NCBI GenBank assembly: GCA_023131935.1 | Contig: JAGLYY010000140.1 | Span: 1 to 8,203 of the forward strand | DNA length: 8,203 nucleotides | From: Spirochaetales bacterium | Lineage (GTDB): Bacteria > Spirochaetota > Spirochaetia > JAGLYY01 | Reading direction: 5' to 3' | Part shown: piece by piece, positions 1-6,465 of the stretch | How the letters are laid out: each line of letters starts with the position of its first letter | How positions within the stretch are numbered: the stretch's first letter is position 1 | Made by a program: the position numbers and the translations under genes | Notes under the pieces: generated by a model | Database searches by the model: none | What the model saw: the letters and a program-made list of their open reading frames with translations, nothing else | Told to the model about the DNA's origin: nothing

Positions 1-31
1 CTATCTACCTACAGCCTTCCCCCTTCAGTCT
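1..31. repeat. Dispersed repeat, left copy (cut by window edge)
   Basis: These bases, read on the minus strand, match 8084-8113 almost exactly. The shared core is GGGGGAAGGCTGTAGGT, flanked by AGACTG on one side and GATAG on the other. I count one G/A difference and a one-base length difference with a neighbouring substitution. The match starts at the first base of the window, so the element probably continues to the left. No coding sense is apparent. It is most likely an intergenic dispersed repeat. Confidence 0.7.
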
Positions 32-37
32 TTCGGG

Positions 38-66
38 TTGACAAATCTCGCGAAATAATGCAAATT
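38..66 (+). promoter_or_regulatory. Possible promoter of the tRNA cluster
   Basis: A perfect -35 hexamer TTGACA lies at 38-43. At normal spacing the -10 candidates are poor: GCAAAT at 60-65 or CAAATT at 61-66, each matching 3 of 6 consensus positions. A better match, AATAAT at 54-59, is too close to the -35. Location upstream of tRNA-His makes a promoter sensible, but the -10 assignment is uncertain. Bases 1-109 hold no gene that I can support. Confidence 0.35.
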
Positions 67-109
67 GTGTCCACCTCGGATTAGGGTTTATCCCGATCTT
101 TACATTCCT

Positions 110-183
110 GGTGGGTATAGTTCAATTGGTAGAGCACCAGATTGTGGTTCTGGGTGTTGCGGGTTCAAGCCCCGTTACCCACC
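110..183 (+). tRNA. tRNA-His (anticodon GTG)
   Basis: A full cloverleaf can be drawn. The acceptor strand GTGGGTA (111-117) pairs with TACCCAC (176-182). The extra 5' G at 110, a hallmark of tRNA-His, faces C183. The anticodon stem CCAGA/TCTGG (137-141, 149-153) holds the loop TTGTGGT with anticodon GTG at 144-146. The T-loop TTCAAGC is present. No CCA end is encoded, so it must be added by a nucleotidyltransferase. First gene of the cluster. Confidence 0.96.
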
Positions 184-220
184 CGAAAACGTCCGGTTTA
201 AGGACGATTACTTGTTTCAT

Positions 221-294
221 GCGTCCGTAGCTCAGCTGGATAGAGTGCCGGACTTCGAATCCGTGGGTCGCAGGTTCGAATCCTGCCGGGCGTG
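221..294 (+). tRNA. tRNA-Arg (anticodon TCG)
   Basis: The acceptor GCGTCCG (221-227) pairs with CGGGCGT (287-293), with two G-T wobbles, followed by discriminator G294. The anticodon loop CTTCGAA (253-259) carries TCG at 255-257, reading CGA and probably other CGN codons. The outermost pair of the anticodon stem (248/264) is a C-T mismatch. The T-arm GCAGG-TTCGAAT-CCTGC is perfect. No CCA is encoded. The 37-bp spacer from tRNA-His contains a small hairpin, CGTCC/GGACG (190-194, 202-206). Confidence 0.94.
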
Positions 295-301
295 AAAACG
301 A

Positions 302-374
302 GGGCCGTTAGCTCAGTTGGTAGAGCAGCAGACTCTTAATCTGCGGGTCGTAGGTTCGAACCCTACACGGCTCA
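302..374 (+). tRNA. tRNA-Lys (anticodon CTT)
   Basis: The acceptor GGGCCGT (302-308) pairs with ACGGCTC (367-373), discriminator A374. The anticodon stem GCAGA/TCTGC (328-332, 340-344) holds the loop CTCTTAA with anticodon CTT at 335-337. The T-arm GTAGG-TTCGAAC-CCTAC is perfect. No CCA end is encoded. It lies only 7 bp after tRNA-Arg, so the two are surely cotranscribed. Confidence 0.96.
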
Positions 375-390
375 GGAGAGAGGGCAGGAA

Positions 391-404
391 GCCGTTGACA
401 CGGC
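391..404 (+). repeat. Small hairpin overlapping the tRNA-Leu -35 box
   Basis: GCCGT-TGAC-ACGGC forms a perfect 5-bp stem with a 4-base loop. It contains the whole -35 hexamer TTGACA (395-400). Its arms repeat the tRNA-Lys acceptor strands: GCCGTT also occurs at 304-309 and ACACGGC at 365-371. It has no T-run after it, so it is not a standard terminator. It may be a relic of a collapsed tRNA-Lys copy or chance. Confidence 0.5.
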
Positions 405-423
405 ACCCGGGCCTCTATATAAT
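395..423 (+). promoter_or_regulatory. Consensus sigma-70 promoter for tRNA-Leu
   Basis: The -35 box TTGACA (395-400) and the -10 box TATAAT (418-423) both match consensus 6/6 and are separated by the ideal 17 bp. It lies between tRNA-Lys and tRNA-Leu, so tRNA-Leu, and perhaps tRNA-Gly, can be transcribed independently of the upstream three tRNAs. Only 3 bp separate the -10 box from the first mature tRNA base (427), leaving almost no room for a 5' leader. Confidence 0.8.
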
Positions 424-426
424 ACC

Positions 427-508
427 GCGAGAGTGGTGGAATTGGCAGACACGCCAGACTTAGGATCTGGTGCCTTCGGGTATAAGGGTTCAAGTCCCTT
501 CTCTCGCA
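427..508 (+). tRNA. tRNA-Leu (anticodon TAG)
   Basis: The acceptor GCGAGAG (427-433) pairs perfectly with CTCTCGC (501-507), discriminator A508. The anticodon stem CCAGA/TCTGG holds the loop CTTAGGA with anticodon TAG at 461-463. The long variable arm around GTGCCTTCGGGTAT (470-483) is typical of class II leucine tRNAs. The T-loop TTCAAGT is present. No CCA end is encoded. A 12-bp tandem repeat begins at its last two bases. Confidence 0.96.
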
Positions 509-554
509 ATCATGAGCGCAATCATGAGCCCAATCATGAGCCCAATCATGAGTT
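507..554 (+). repeat. 12-bp tandem repeat, about four copies
   Basis: The unit CAATCATGAGCC occurs from 507, 519, 531 and 543. The first copy ends in CG instead of CC and the fourth diverges in its last two bases (TT). The first unit includes the final C and discriminator A of tRNA-Leu. Each copy contains the palindrome TCATGA and an ATG, but no ribosome binding site precedes them, so I do not read them as starts. Confidence 0.9.
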
Positions 555-586
555 TAAATATGAATTGTGTTCAGAATTGCAGGCTT

Positions 587-606
587 CAGGACACGGTCCT
601 GTTTAA
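587..606 (+). terminator. Weak hairpin before tRNA-Gly
   Basis: CAGGAC (587-592) and GTCCTG (596-601) form a perfect 6-bp stem with a 3-base loop, followed by TTTAA. The T-run is too short for a confident intrinsic terminator. It could partly end the tRNA-Leu transcript or act as a processing signal ahead of tRNA-Gly. I see no convincing promoter between it and tRNA-Gly. Confidence 0.35.
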
Positions 607-614
607 GCAAACCG

Positions 615-689
615 GCGGGAGTAGCTCAGGGGTAGAGCGCCACCTTGCCAAGGTGGATGTCGCGAGTTCAAATCTCGTCTCCCGCTCCA
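615..689 (+). tRNA. tRNA-Gly (anticodon GCC), CCA encoded
   Basis: The acceptor GCGGGAG (615-621) pairs with CTCCCGC (679-685), discriminator T686. The anticodon stem CCACC/GGTGG holds the loop TTGCCAA with anticodon GCC at 647-649. Unlike the other four tRNAs in the cluster, the 3' CCA is present in the DNA (687-689). It is the last gene before the terminator at 701-736. Confidence 0.96.
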
Positions 690-700
690 TAATTTAAATA

Positions 701-736
701 AAGGCGATTTGGAATTTACCGGATCGCTTTTTTTTT
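701..736 (+). terminator. Intrinsic terminator of the tRNA cluster
   Basis: Bases 701-712 can pair with 719-730 in a 12-bp stem with three G-T wobbles and a 6-base loop (AATTTA). Nine T residues run from 728 to 736. This is a convincing rho-independent terminator that separates the tRNA cluster from tig. Confidence 0.88.
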
Positions 737-765
737 GTATTTACGAAATGTGAAAAATTGAGTAG

Positions 766-789
766 TTTAATGTCTGGAATAGACAGACA
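766..789 (+). promoter_or_regulatory. Possible tig promoter with inverted repeat
   Basis: TTTAAT at 766-771 matches the -10 consensus at 5 of 6 positions, but I find no good -35 at normal spacing. The inverted repeat TGTCTG/CAGACA (771-776, 784-789, 7-base spacer) begins at the last base of that -10 and would cover the start of transcription. The octamer AATAGACA occurs at 778-785 and again at 801-808. An operator or a 5' leader hairpin is possible. No CIRCE-type heat-shock operator is seen. Confidence 0.35.
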
Positions 790-832
790 CTAAGAAATCC
801 AATAGACATCAGTTACATAAGAGGTTCAGGAT

Positions 833-2185
833 ATGATCGCGAGTAAATCTATTGAAATTCTGGAGAATTCCGCGGTAAAACTTACTGTTTCGGTCCAGAA
901 GGAAGAGTCAAAGAAGGAATACAACGAGCTGTTGAAAAAATACAGCAAAACGGTCCAGATAAAGGGCTTTCGAAAGGGAAAAGTTCCCGGTTCGGTCCTT
1001 GAGCATAAATTCGGCGATGGGATCCGGGAGGAAGCATCGATGAATATCATCGAGAATGCTCTCAAGGTGGTTTTTAAAGAGATTGAACAAAAGCCCCTTC
1101 ACTACGTCACTCCAACCCTGGAAAATGAAGAACTCACCCTGGATCTCGATAAGGATTTCACCTTTACCGTAACCTACGACACCTTTCCCGATGTCAAACC
1201 TGGTGAGTACAAGGGTGTCGAGGTAGAGGAACCTTCTGTCACCATCGGCAAGAAGGAGATCGATAGAGAGCTTAAGGTCATTCAGGATCAAAACGCCGTT
1301 GTTATCGAAAAGAAAGAGGGAGGGGTTGAGAAAGACGATATTGTTACCATCAACTATGTAGAAATGGATGGTGATGAGGAGAAAGAGGATACCCGGCGGG
1401 AGGATTTTGTTTTTACCGTTGGTTCCGGATATAATCTCTACAACCTCGATGAAGATATTATCGGGATGCGGAAGGATGAGGAAAAAATCATCGAAAAGGA
1501 TTTCCCCGAAGATTACAGCCATAAAGAACTTGCAGGGCAAAAGATTAACCTCAAGGTAAAAGTGTCCGCGATTAAGGTGAAGGAACTGCCTGAACTTGAT
1601 GATGAACTTGCCCAGGATGTAAATGAAAAATTCGAGACCCTGAAGGACTTGAAAGACGATATTAAAACCAAACTAAAAGAGACCGCTGACCGCAGAATCC
1701 GGGAGGATAAAATTGAATTCCTCCTCACAAAAATACTGGAAAATTCCACCATCAATCCGCCCGTCTCCATGGTAAAGGCGGAGCTGGAGAATTCCTGGCA
1801 CAATTTTGTTGCCGAATCACGAATGGGAGAAGAGGGGGTTATGAAAATCCTCGCCATGCAGGGAAAAACCAAGGATGACCTCTTCGAAGAATGGAAACTG
1901 TCGTCAGAAAAATCCCTTAAAACCCATTTGCTCCTCGATAAACTCGTTAAAAATGAAAAAGTTGAAGTAACCGACGAAGAAATTGATGAGGAAATCAAAA
2001 AAAAGGCTGAAGCGGCAAACAGGACCTTTGAGGAAACAAAGGAAATTGTCGAAAATAATGGTATGATTCCGTATCTTAAAGTTGATCTTTCCAGGAAGAA
2101 AATGATCAATCTGATCCATGAGAACGCTACGGTCAAAAAAGGAAAGAAAATCAACTTTCTGGACTTGGTACAAAAAGTTCAGTAA
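833..2185 (+). CDS. tig: Trigger factor, ribosome-bound chaperone and prolyl isomerase
   Basis: Trigger factor docks at the ribosome exit tunnel and shields and folds nascent chains in the cytoplasm. The product has 450 residues, slightly longer than the E. coli protein (432). The N-terminal ribosome-binding domain carries the signature GFRKGKVP at residues 45-52. A central FKBP-type domain spans roughly 160-250 (KDDIVTINY to KVSAIKVKELPEL), and the helical chaperone body fills the rest. The ATG at 833 is preceded by AAGAGG (819-824), 8 bp away. It is the first gene of a tig-clpP-clpX-lon operon and ends 20 bp before clpP. Oddity: residues 389-391 are encoded by AAA AAA AAG, an in-frame A-AAA-AAG slippery heptamer, with TGA at once in the -1 frame. 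Family assignment is secure from the motif and gene order. Confidence 0.97.
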   Translation: MIASKSIEILENSAVKLTVSVQKEESKKEYNELLKKYSKTVQIKGFRKGKVPGSVLEHKFGDGIREEASMNIIENALKVVFKEIEQKPLHYVTPTLENEELTLDLDKDFTFTVTYDTFPDVKPGEYKGVEVEEPSVTIGKKEIDRELKVIQDQNAVVIEKKEGGVEKDDIVTINYVEMDGDEEKEDTRREDFVFTVGSGYNLYNLDEDIIGMRKDEEKIIEKDFPEDYSHKELAGQKINLKVKVSAIKVKELPELDDELAQDVNEKFETLKDLKDDIKTKLKETADRRIREDKIEFLLTKILENSTINPPVSMVKAELENSWHNFVAESRMGEEGVMKILAMQGKTKDDLFEEWKLSSEKSLKTHLLLDKLVKNEKVEVTDEEIDEEIKKKAEAANRTFEETKEIVENNGMIPYLKVDLSRKKMINLIHENATVKKGKKINFLDLVQKVQ

Positions 2186-2205
2186 CTTTCAGGGGGCTTC
2201 TTTTT

Positions 2206-2817
2206 ATGAATGAACAAATGAACACACTTGTGCCAATTGTTATTGAACAGACCGGTGTTGGCGAAAGATCCTACGACATTTACAGCCGCCTCCTTAAGGA
2301 CCGGATTGTATTTATTGATGGGGAGATCGTTGATGTTACCGCTGATCTCGTTGTAGCTCAGCTCCTTTTCCTGGAATCTCAGGACCCCGATAGGGACATC
2401 AGTATGTATATTAATTCACCCGGTGGATCAGTTACCGCGGGGTTGGCAATTTATGATACAATGCAATATATCAGGTCCGATTTGCAGACAATCTGTCTGG
2501 GACAGGCGGCAAGTATGGGGGCCCTCCTTGTAGCCGGAGGTACCAAGGGGAAACGGCTGGCGCTACCCTCAAGCAGAATCCTCGTTCACCAGCCGTGGGG
2601 AGGAGTCCAGGGGCAGGCAAAAGACATCGACATTCAGGCCCGGGAAATTGTCAGGATGAAAAAGCTGATCATCAACTATTTTGCTCATCATACCGGGAAA
2701 AACCCTGAGACTGTCGCCCAGGATCTCGAACGTGACTATTTCATGTCTCCCGGGGAAGCCCTTGAATATGGCTTAATCGACAAGATACTCGTGAGGGGGA
2801 AAAATGGCAAAGCATAA
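2206..2817 (+). CDS. clpP: ATP-dependent Clp protease proteolytic subunit
   Basis: ClpP is the serine peptidase that forms the tetradecameric barrel fed by ClpX or ClpA-type unfoldases. The 203-residue product is close to the usual ~195-207. The catalytic triad is visible: Ser103 in GQAASMGA, His128 in LVHQPWGG and Asp177 in ERDYFMS. The oxyanion-region motif SPGGSVTAG is at 71-79. The ATG at 2206 has AGGGGG (2191-2196) 9 bp upstream. A second in-frame ATG at 2218 lacks as good a site. The short N-terminal segment before the conserved core is normal for this family, whose members often process a propeptide. The gene lies 20 bp after tig and its last 14 bp overlap clpX, implying translational coupling of protease and unfoldase. 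Confidence 0.98.
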   Translation: MNEQMNTLVPIVIEQTGVGERSYDIYSRLLKDRIVFIDGEIVDVTADLVVAQLLFLESQDPDRDISMYINSPGGSVTAGLAIYDTMQYIRSDLQTICLGQAASMGALLVAGGTKGKRLALPSSRILVHQPWGGVQGQAKDIDIQAREIVRMKKLIINYFAHHTGKNPETVAQDLERDYFMSPGEALEYGLIDKILVRGKNGKA

Positions 2818-4045
2818 AAACGAGGGGTTAAAAGTCTGTTCCTTCTGTGGGAAATCTTCAGATGTTGTCCGGCGACTTATTGCCGGCCCCGGTGTGTTTA
2901 TCTGCGATGAATGTGTCGGTGTCTGCAAGAAAATTCTCGATGAAGAAGACGATGTTATTACCAGCGAATTCCTCGATGAAATCCCCACTCCCAGGGAAAT
3001 TAGCAAATACCTTGATGAATGGGTGATTGGACAGGAAGAGGCGAAAAAGGTCCTCTCGGTGGCTGTTTATAACCACTATAAACGGATCTCCCTTAAGGGA
3101 AAGCTTAAGGATGATGTTGAGATGGAGAAGGCAAATGTACTTCTCCTCGGTCCTACAGGAACGGGAAAGACCCTCCTTGCCCGGACTCTCGCGAAAAAAC
3201 TGAAGGTCCCCTTCGCGATTGCCGACGCAACAACCCTTACAGAGGCAGGTTATGTAGGAGAGGATGTTGAGAACATTCTGCTGAAACTGATCCAGGACGC
3301 CGGTAATAATATCGCCGCGGCGGAACGGGGCATCATCTACATCGATGAAATCGATAAAATCTCCCGAAAAGGGGAGAATGCTTCAATAACCCGGGACGTT
3401 TCAGGCGAGGGTGTTCAGCAGGCTCTGCTAAAAATTATCGAGGGAACCATTGCCAGTGTACCTCCTCAGGGGGGGAGAAAACACCCAAACCAGGAAATGC
3501 TGAAAATCGATACTACAAACATCCTCTTTATCTGCGGCGGGGCCTTCGTTGGTCTCGACAAGATCATCGAGGCAAGGATTGACCAGCATCCCATGGGTTT
3601 CGGCGCGGAGATCCATTCCACGGAAGAGAAAGATCTAATTGAACTTTACAGCCACCTTCATCCCGATGATCTCATTAAATTCGGCCTTATTCCCGAGTTC
3701 ATCGGCCGGCTGCCCATTACCGTCAGCCTCTCAAACTTAACAAAAGAGGATCTGAAACGGATCATCGCGGAACCGAGAAACAGTATAATCCGGCAGTACC
3801 AGAGCTCTCTGGAGCTTGAAGGGGTACAGCTTGTATTCGAAAAGGAAGCTGTCGAAGCGATCGCGGAACGTTCTATTGAACGAAAAACCGGTGCCCGGGG
3901 AATCAGGTCCATTGTTGAAGGGATCATGATCGACATTATGTTTGATATCCCCTCTATTAAAGGGGAGAAGAAAATAATCGTCACCAGTGACGTTATAGAG
4001 AAATCTGAAAAGCCAGAGATAATACTGAAAAAGAAGACTGCATGA
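2804..4045 (+). CDS. clpX: ATP-dependent unfoldase subunit of ClpXP
   Basis: ClpX is the AAA+ hexamer that recognises, unfolds and threads substrates into ClpP. The 413-residue product has every expected element: an N-terminal C4 zinc-binding domain (Cys12, Cys15, Cys34, Cys37), Walker A GPTGTGKT (116-123), the pore-1 loop GYVG (149-152), Walker B IIYIDEID (177-184), the pore-2 loop RKHPNQE (225-231), the arginine finger in FIGR (Arg302) and sensor-2 GARGIR (363-368). The ClpP-docking tripeptide reads MGF (264-266) where E. coli has IGF. The ATG at 2804 lies inside the clpP end and uses GAGGGGG (2793-2799) as ribosome binding site. Its stop overlaps the lon start (ATGA). A run of seven G precedes the RKHP codons (3469-3475). 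Identification is firm. Confidence 0.98.
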   Translation: MAKHKNEGLKVCSFCGKSSDVVRRLIAGPGVFICDECVGVCKKILDEEDDVITSEFLDEIPTPREISKYLDEWVIGQEEAKKVLSVAVYNHYKRISLKGKLKDDVEMEKANVLLLGPTGTGKTLLARTLAKKLKVPFAIADATTLTEAGYVGEDVENILLKLIQDAGNNIAAAERGIIYIDEIDKISRKGENASITRDVSGEGVQQALLKIIEGTIASVPPQGGRKHPNQEMLKIDTTNILFICGGAFVGLDKIIEARIDQHPMGFGAEIHSTEEKDLIELYSHLHPDDLIKFGLIPEFIGRLPITVSLSNLTKEDLKRIIAEPRNSIIRQYQSSLELEGVQLVFEKEAVEAIAERSIERKTGARGIRSIVEGIMIDIMFDIPSIKGEKKIIVTSDVIEKSEKPEIILKKKTA

Positions 4046-6450
4046 TTTTAAAGACTCTGAATAAGTCAATTAAGACTGAGCTCCCTATGGTACCTCTTAG
4101 GGAGCTTATTGTTTTCCCCCATATGATTGCCCCTTTCTTTGTGGGAAGATCCGGTTCTATTAAAGCGGTAGAGGAAGCGATGGCCACGGAAAAATTGATC
4201 TTCCTGGGGTGTCAGAAAAACCAGAAAGAAACCCCGGGGGAAGAGGACTTCTGGGAAGTGGGAACCATCGCGAAAATCCTTCAGATGCTGAAACTACCCG
4301 ACGGAACGATCAGAGTCCTGGCAGAAGGACAACAAAGAGCAACAATTACCAGGCATCTGCCCAGGAAACAGGTTTACCGGGTCCAGGTACAACCAATCGT
4401 CGATAAAACAGAAACAGATCCCACCCTTTTAGCCATGATAACCACTCTGCAGGAATCTTTTAAACGGTACGCGAAACTAAAAAAGAAAGTGCCCCAGGAA
4501 ACGGTAAGAACCATTTTAAAGGCTGAGTATCCTGACAAGCTTGCGGACCTTATCTGTGCTAACATTCAAATTAAGCCAGAGAAAAAGATCGGGATCTTGA
4601 GAATTGAAGACCCGGCTGAACGATTAGAACAACTTGCTGTACTTTTAGAATCGGAAAATGAATTCCTAAACCTTCAGAACAGGATTTCTTCGAAAGTAAA
4701 GAAACGGATGGAGCACAATCAGAAGGAATACTTTCTGAATGAACAGCTTAAAGAGATAAATAAAGAATTAGGCCGGGGGGAAGATGATGCTACCGGCTCC
4801 AAAGAATTATTGACAAGAATCGAGGGGAAGAATCCCCCGGCAGAGATCCTCGAAAAGGCCCGAAAAGAGGGGGCCAGGCTCTCCAAACTTCAGCCCATGT
4901 CCCCTGAGGCGGGAGTTCTCCGGACATATCTCGAATGGATTGCCGACCTCCCCTGGGACCAGACCTCCAACGATAACCGGGACATAAATCTCGCGGCAAA
5001 GATCCTGGATGAAGACCACTTCGGTATGAAAAAACCGAAAGAGCGGATCCTCGATTTCATCGCTGTGCGGCAGTTAAAAGAACGGTTGAAAGGGCCAATC
5101 CTCTGTCTTTTGGGACCCCCGGGCACAGGAAAAACATCTCTGGGACGCTCGGTAGCCAGAGCGTTGGGAAGGGAATTCCTCCGGATCTCTCTCGGAGGTG
5201 TCCGGGATGAAGCAGAGATACGGGGACATCGGAAAACCTACGTTGGTGCCCTTCCAGGGAAAATCCTTCAATCAATGAAAAAAGCAGCTACCACAAACCC
5301 TGTTTTTCTCCTCGATGAGATTGATAAAATCAGCTCCGATTTCAGGGGAGATCCGGCATCTGCCCTTCTCGAAGTTCTCGATCCGGAACAGAATTCAACT
5401 TTTATGGATCATTACCTCGAAGTCCCTTACGATTTATCGGGGGTGATGTTCATTACCACCGCCAATTCGGTCCATTCCATCCCCCGCCCTCTGGTAGACA
5501 GAATGGAGATCATAGAAATACCTGGATATACCGATTTTGAGAAAGCACGAATCGCCTCCGATTTCATCATTCCGAAGCAGGTCATTGAAAACGGACTTTC
5601 CCGGGCAAAAATCACCTTTCAGAAAGGAGCGATTCTCGAAATCATCCATCGATATACGATGGAGTCCGGAGTACGGAATCTTGAACGGGAGATTGCCGCG
5701 GTAATCCGGAAAATTGCCAGAAAGGCGGTAAAAGAGGGATTCACCGGAGACCTTTCCCCCGGGGGGGAAACCCCGTTCCGTGCTCAAATAACCACAAAGG
5801 GGATATATAAATACCTCGGGAACCCAAAGTTTCAGGAAGACCTGGTATATAAAGAAAGCTGTCCGGGGCTCGTACACGGTCTCGCCTGGACCGAACTCGG
5901 CGGGACACTGCTCCCTGTTGAGATAACAATCCTGGAGGGAAATGGAGAGCTCATCCTGACAGGAAGTCTTGGGGATGTGATGAAGGAAAGTGCCAGGATT
6001 GCCCTCTCTTTTATCCTGAGCAAGCACAGTCTCTTTGGGCTGAAAGCGGACTTCCAGAAAACCATTGATATTCACATTCACGTTCCCGAAGGAGCAATAC
6101 CAAAAGACGGCCCTTCGGCGGGAATTACCATGACCAGTGCCATGATATCGGCCCTGACAGAAATACCGGTCCGGAGCAGGTGGGCGATGACCGGAGAGGT
6201 CACCCTTACCGGACGGATACTCCCTATCGGCGGGGTTAAGGAAAAGATCCTCGCGGCCCACAGAAACAAGATGGACCTGGTCCTTATGCCTGAAGGAAAC
6301 AGGAAAGACCTTGTGGACCTGCCTAAGGAAGCCCGGGATTCGATAAAATTTGTATTTGTTGATACGGTCCTAGAGGCCATGGGAACCCTTTTTCCTGATC
6401 TGGAGATGAAAAATCGCAAAAAAAGGAAAGAAGACCCAAAACCGGGTTAA
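4042..6450 (+). CDS. lon: ATP-dependent protease Lon (LonA type)
   Basis: Lon is a cytoplasmic AAA+ serine protease degrading misfolded and regulatory proteins. The 802-residue product has the LonA layout. The N-domain runs from LPMVPLRELIVFPHM (from residue 14). A helical linker includes KRMEHNQKEYFLNEQLKEI (221-239). The AAA+ module has Walker A GPPGTGKT (358-365), pore residues YVG (400-402), Walker B VFLLDEID (421-428), sensor-1 Asn475, arginine finger Arg487 and sensor-2 Arg545. The protease domain has the Ser692-Lys735 dyad (KDGPSAG and GGVKEK). The C-terminus is a short basic tail. The start ATG overlaps the clpX stop by ATGA with only a weak AAGAAG upstream, so translation is probably coupled. 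A G7 run with a palindrome (5753-5770) lies between the ATPase and protease domains. No clear terminator follows the gene. Confidence 0.98.
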   Translation: MILKTLNKSIKTELPMVPLRELIVFPHMIAPFFVGRSGSIKAVEEAMATEKLIFLGCQKNQKETPGEEDFWEVGTIAKILQMLKLPDGTIRVLAEGQQRATITRHLPRKQVYRVQVQPIVDKTETDPTLLAMITTLQESFKRYAKLKKKVPQETVRTILKAEYPDKLADLICANIQIKPEKKIGILRIEDPAERLEQLAVLLESENEFLNLQNRISSKVKKRMEHNQKEYFLNEQLKEINKELGRGEDDATGSKELLTRIEGKNPPAEILEKARKEGARLSKLQPMSPEAGVLRTYLEWIADLPWDQTSNDNRDINLAAKILDEDHFGMKKPKERILDFIAVRQLKERLKGPILCLLGPPGTGKTSLGRSVARALGREFLRISLGGVRDEAEIRGHRKTYVGALPGKILQSMKKAATTNPVFLLDEIDKISSDFRGDPASALLEVLDPEQNSTFMDHYLEVPYDLSGVMFITTANSVHSIPRPLVDRMEIIEIPGYTDFEKARIASDFIIPKQVIENGLSRAKITFQKGAILEIIHRYTMESGVRNLEREIAAVIRKIARKAVKEGFTGDLSPGGETPFRAQITTKGIYKYLGNPKFQEDLVYKESCPGLVHGLAWTELGGTLLPVEITILEGNGELILTGSLGDVMKESARIALSFILSKHSLFGLKADFQKTIDIHIHVPEGAIPKDGPSAGITMTSAMISALTEIPVRSRWAMTGEVTLTGRILPIGGVKEKILAAHRNKMDLVLMPEGNRKDLVDLPKEARDSIKFVFVDTVLEAMGTLFPDLEMKNRKKRKEDPKPG

Positions 6451-6465
6451 ATCCATCCTAAATCA

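Noticed and set aside
507..554. CRISPR array
   Set aside because: The units are 12 bp, directly adjacent and without unique spacers, and no cas gene is nearby.
65..697. Short open frames running through the tRNA cluster
   Set aside because: They span the tRNA genes and the 12-bp repeat, have no ribosome binding sites, and translate structured RNA sequence.
737..832. CIRCE heat-shock operator upstream of tig
   Set aside because: No TTAGCACTC/GAGTGCTAA arms are present; the inverted repeat seen is TGTCTG/CAGACA, which does not match.
908..1540. Open frame of 210 codons on the minus strand opposite tig
   Set aside because: It is a shadow of the tig coding frame. Its composition is a mirror of the Lys/Glu-rich trigger factor and it has no independent gene signals.
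5434..6261. Long open frame of 275 codons on the minus strand opposite lon
   Set aside because: It lies entirely antisense to an intact, motif-complete lon, has no credible ribosome binding site or recognisable motif, and several overlapping antisense frames occur here as a by-product of lon codon use.
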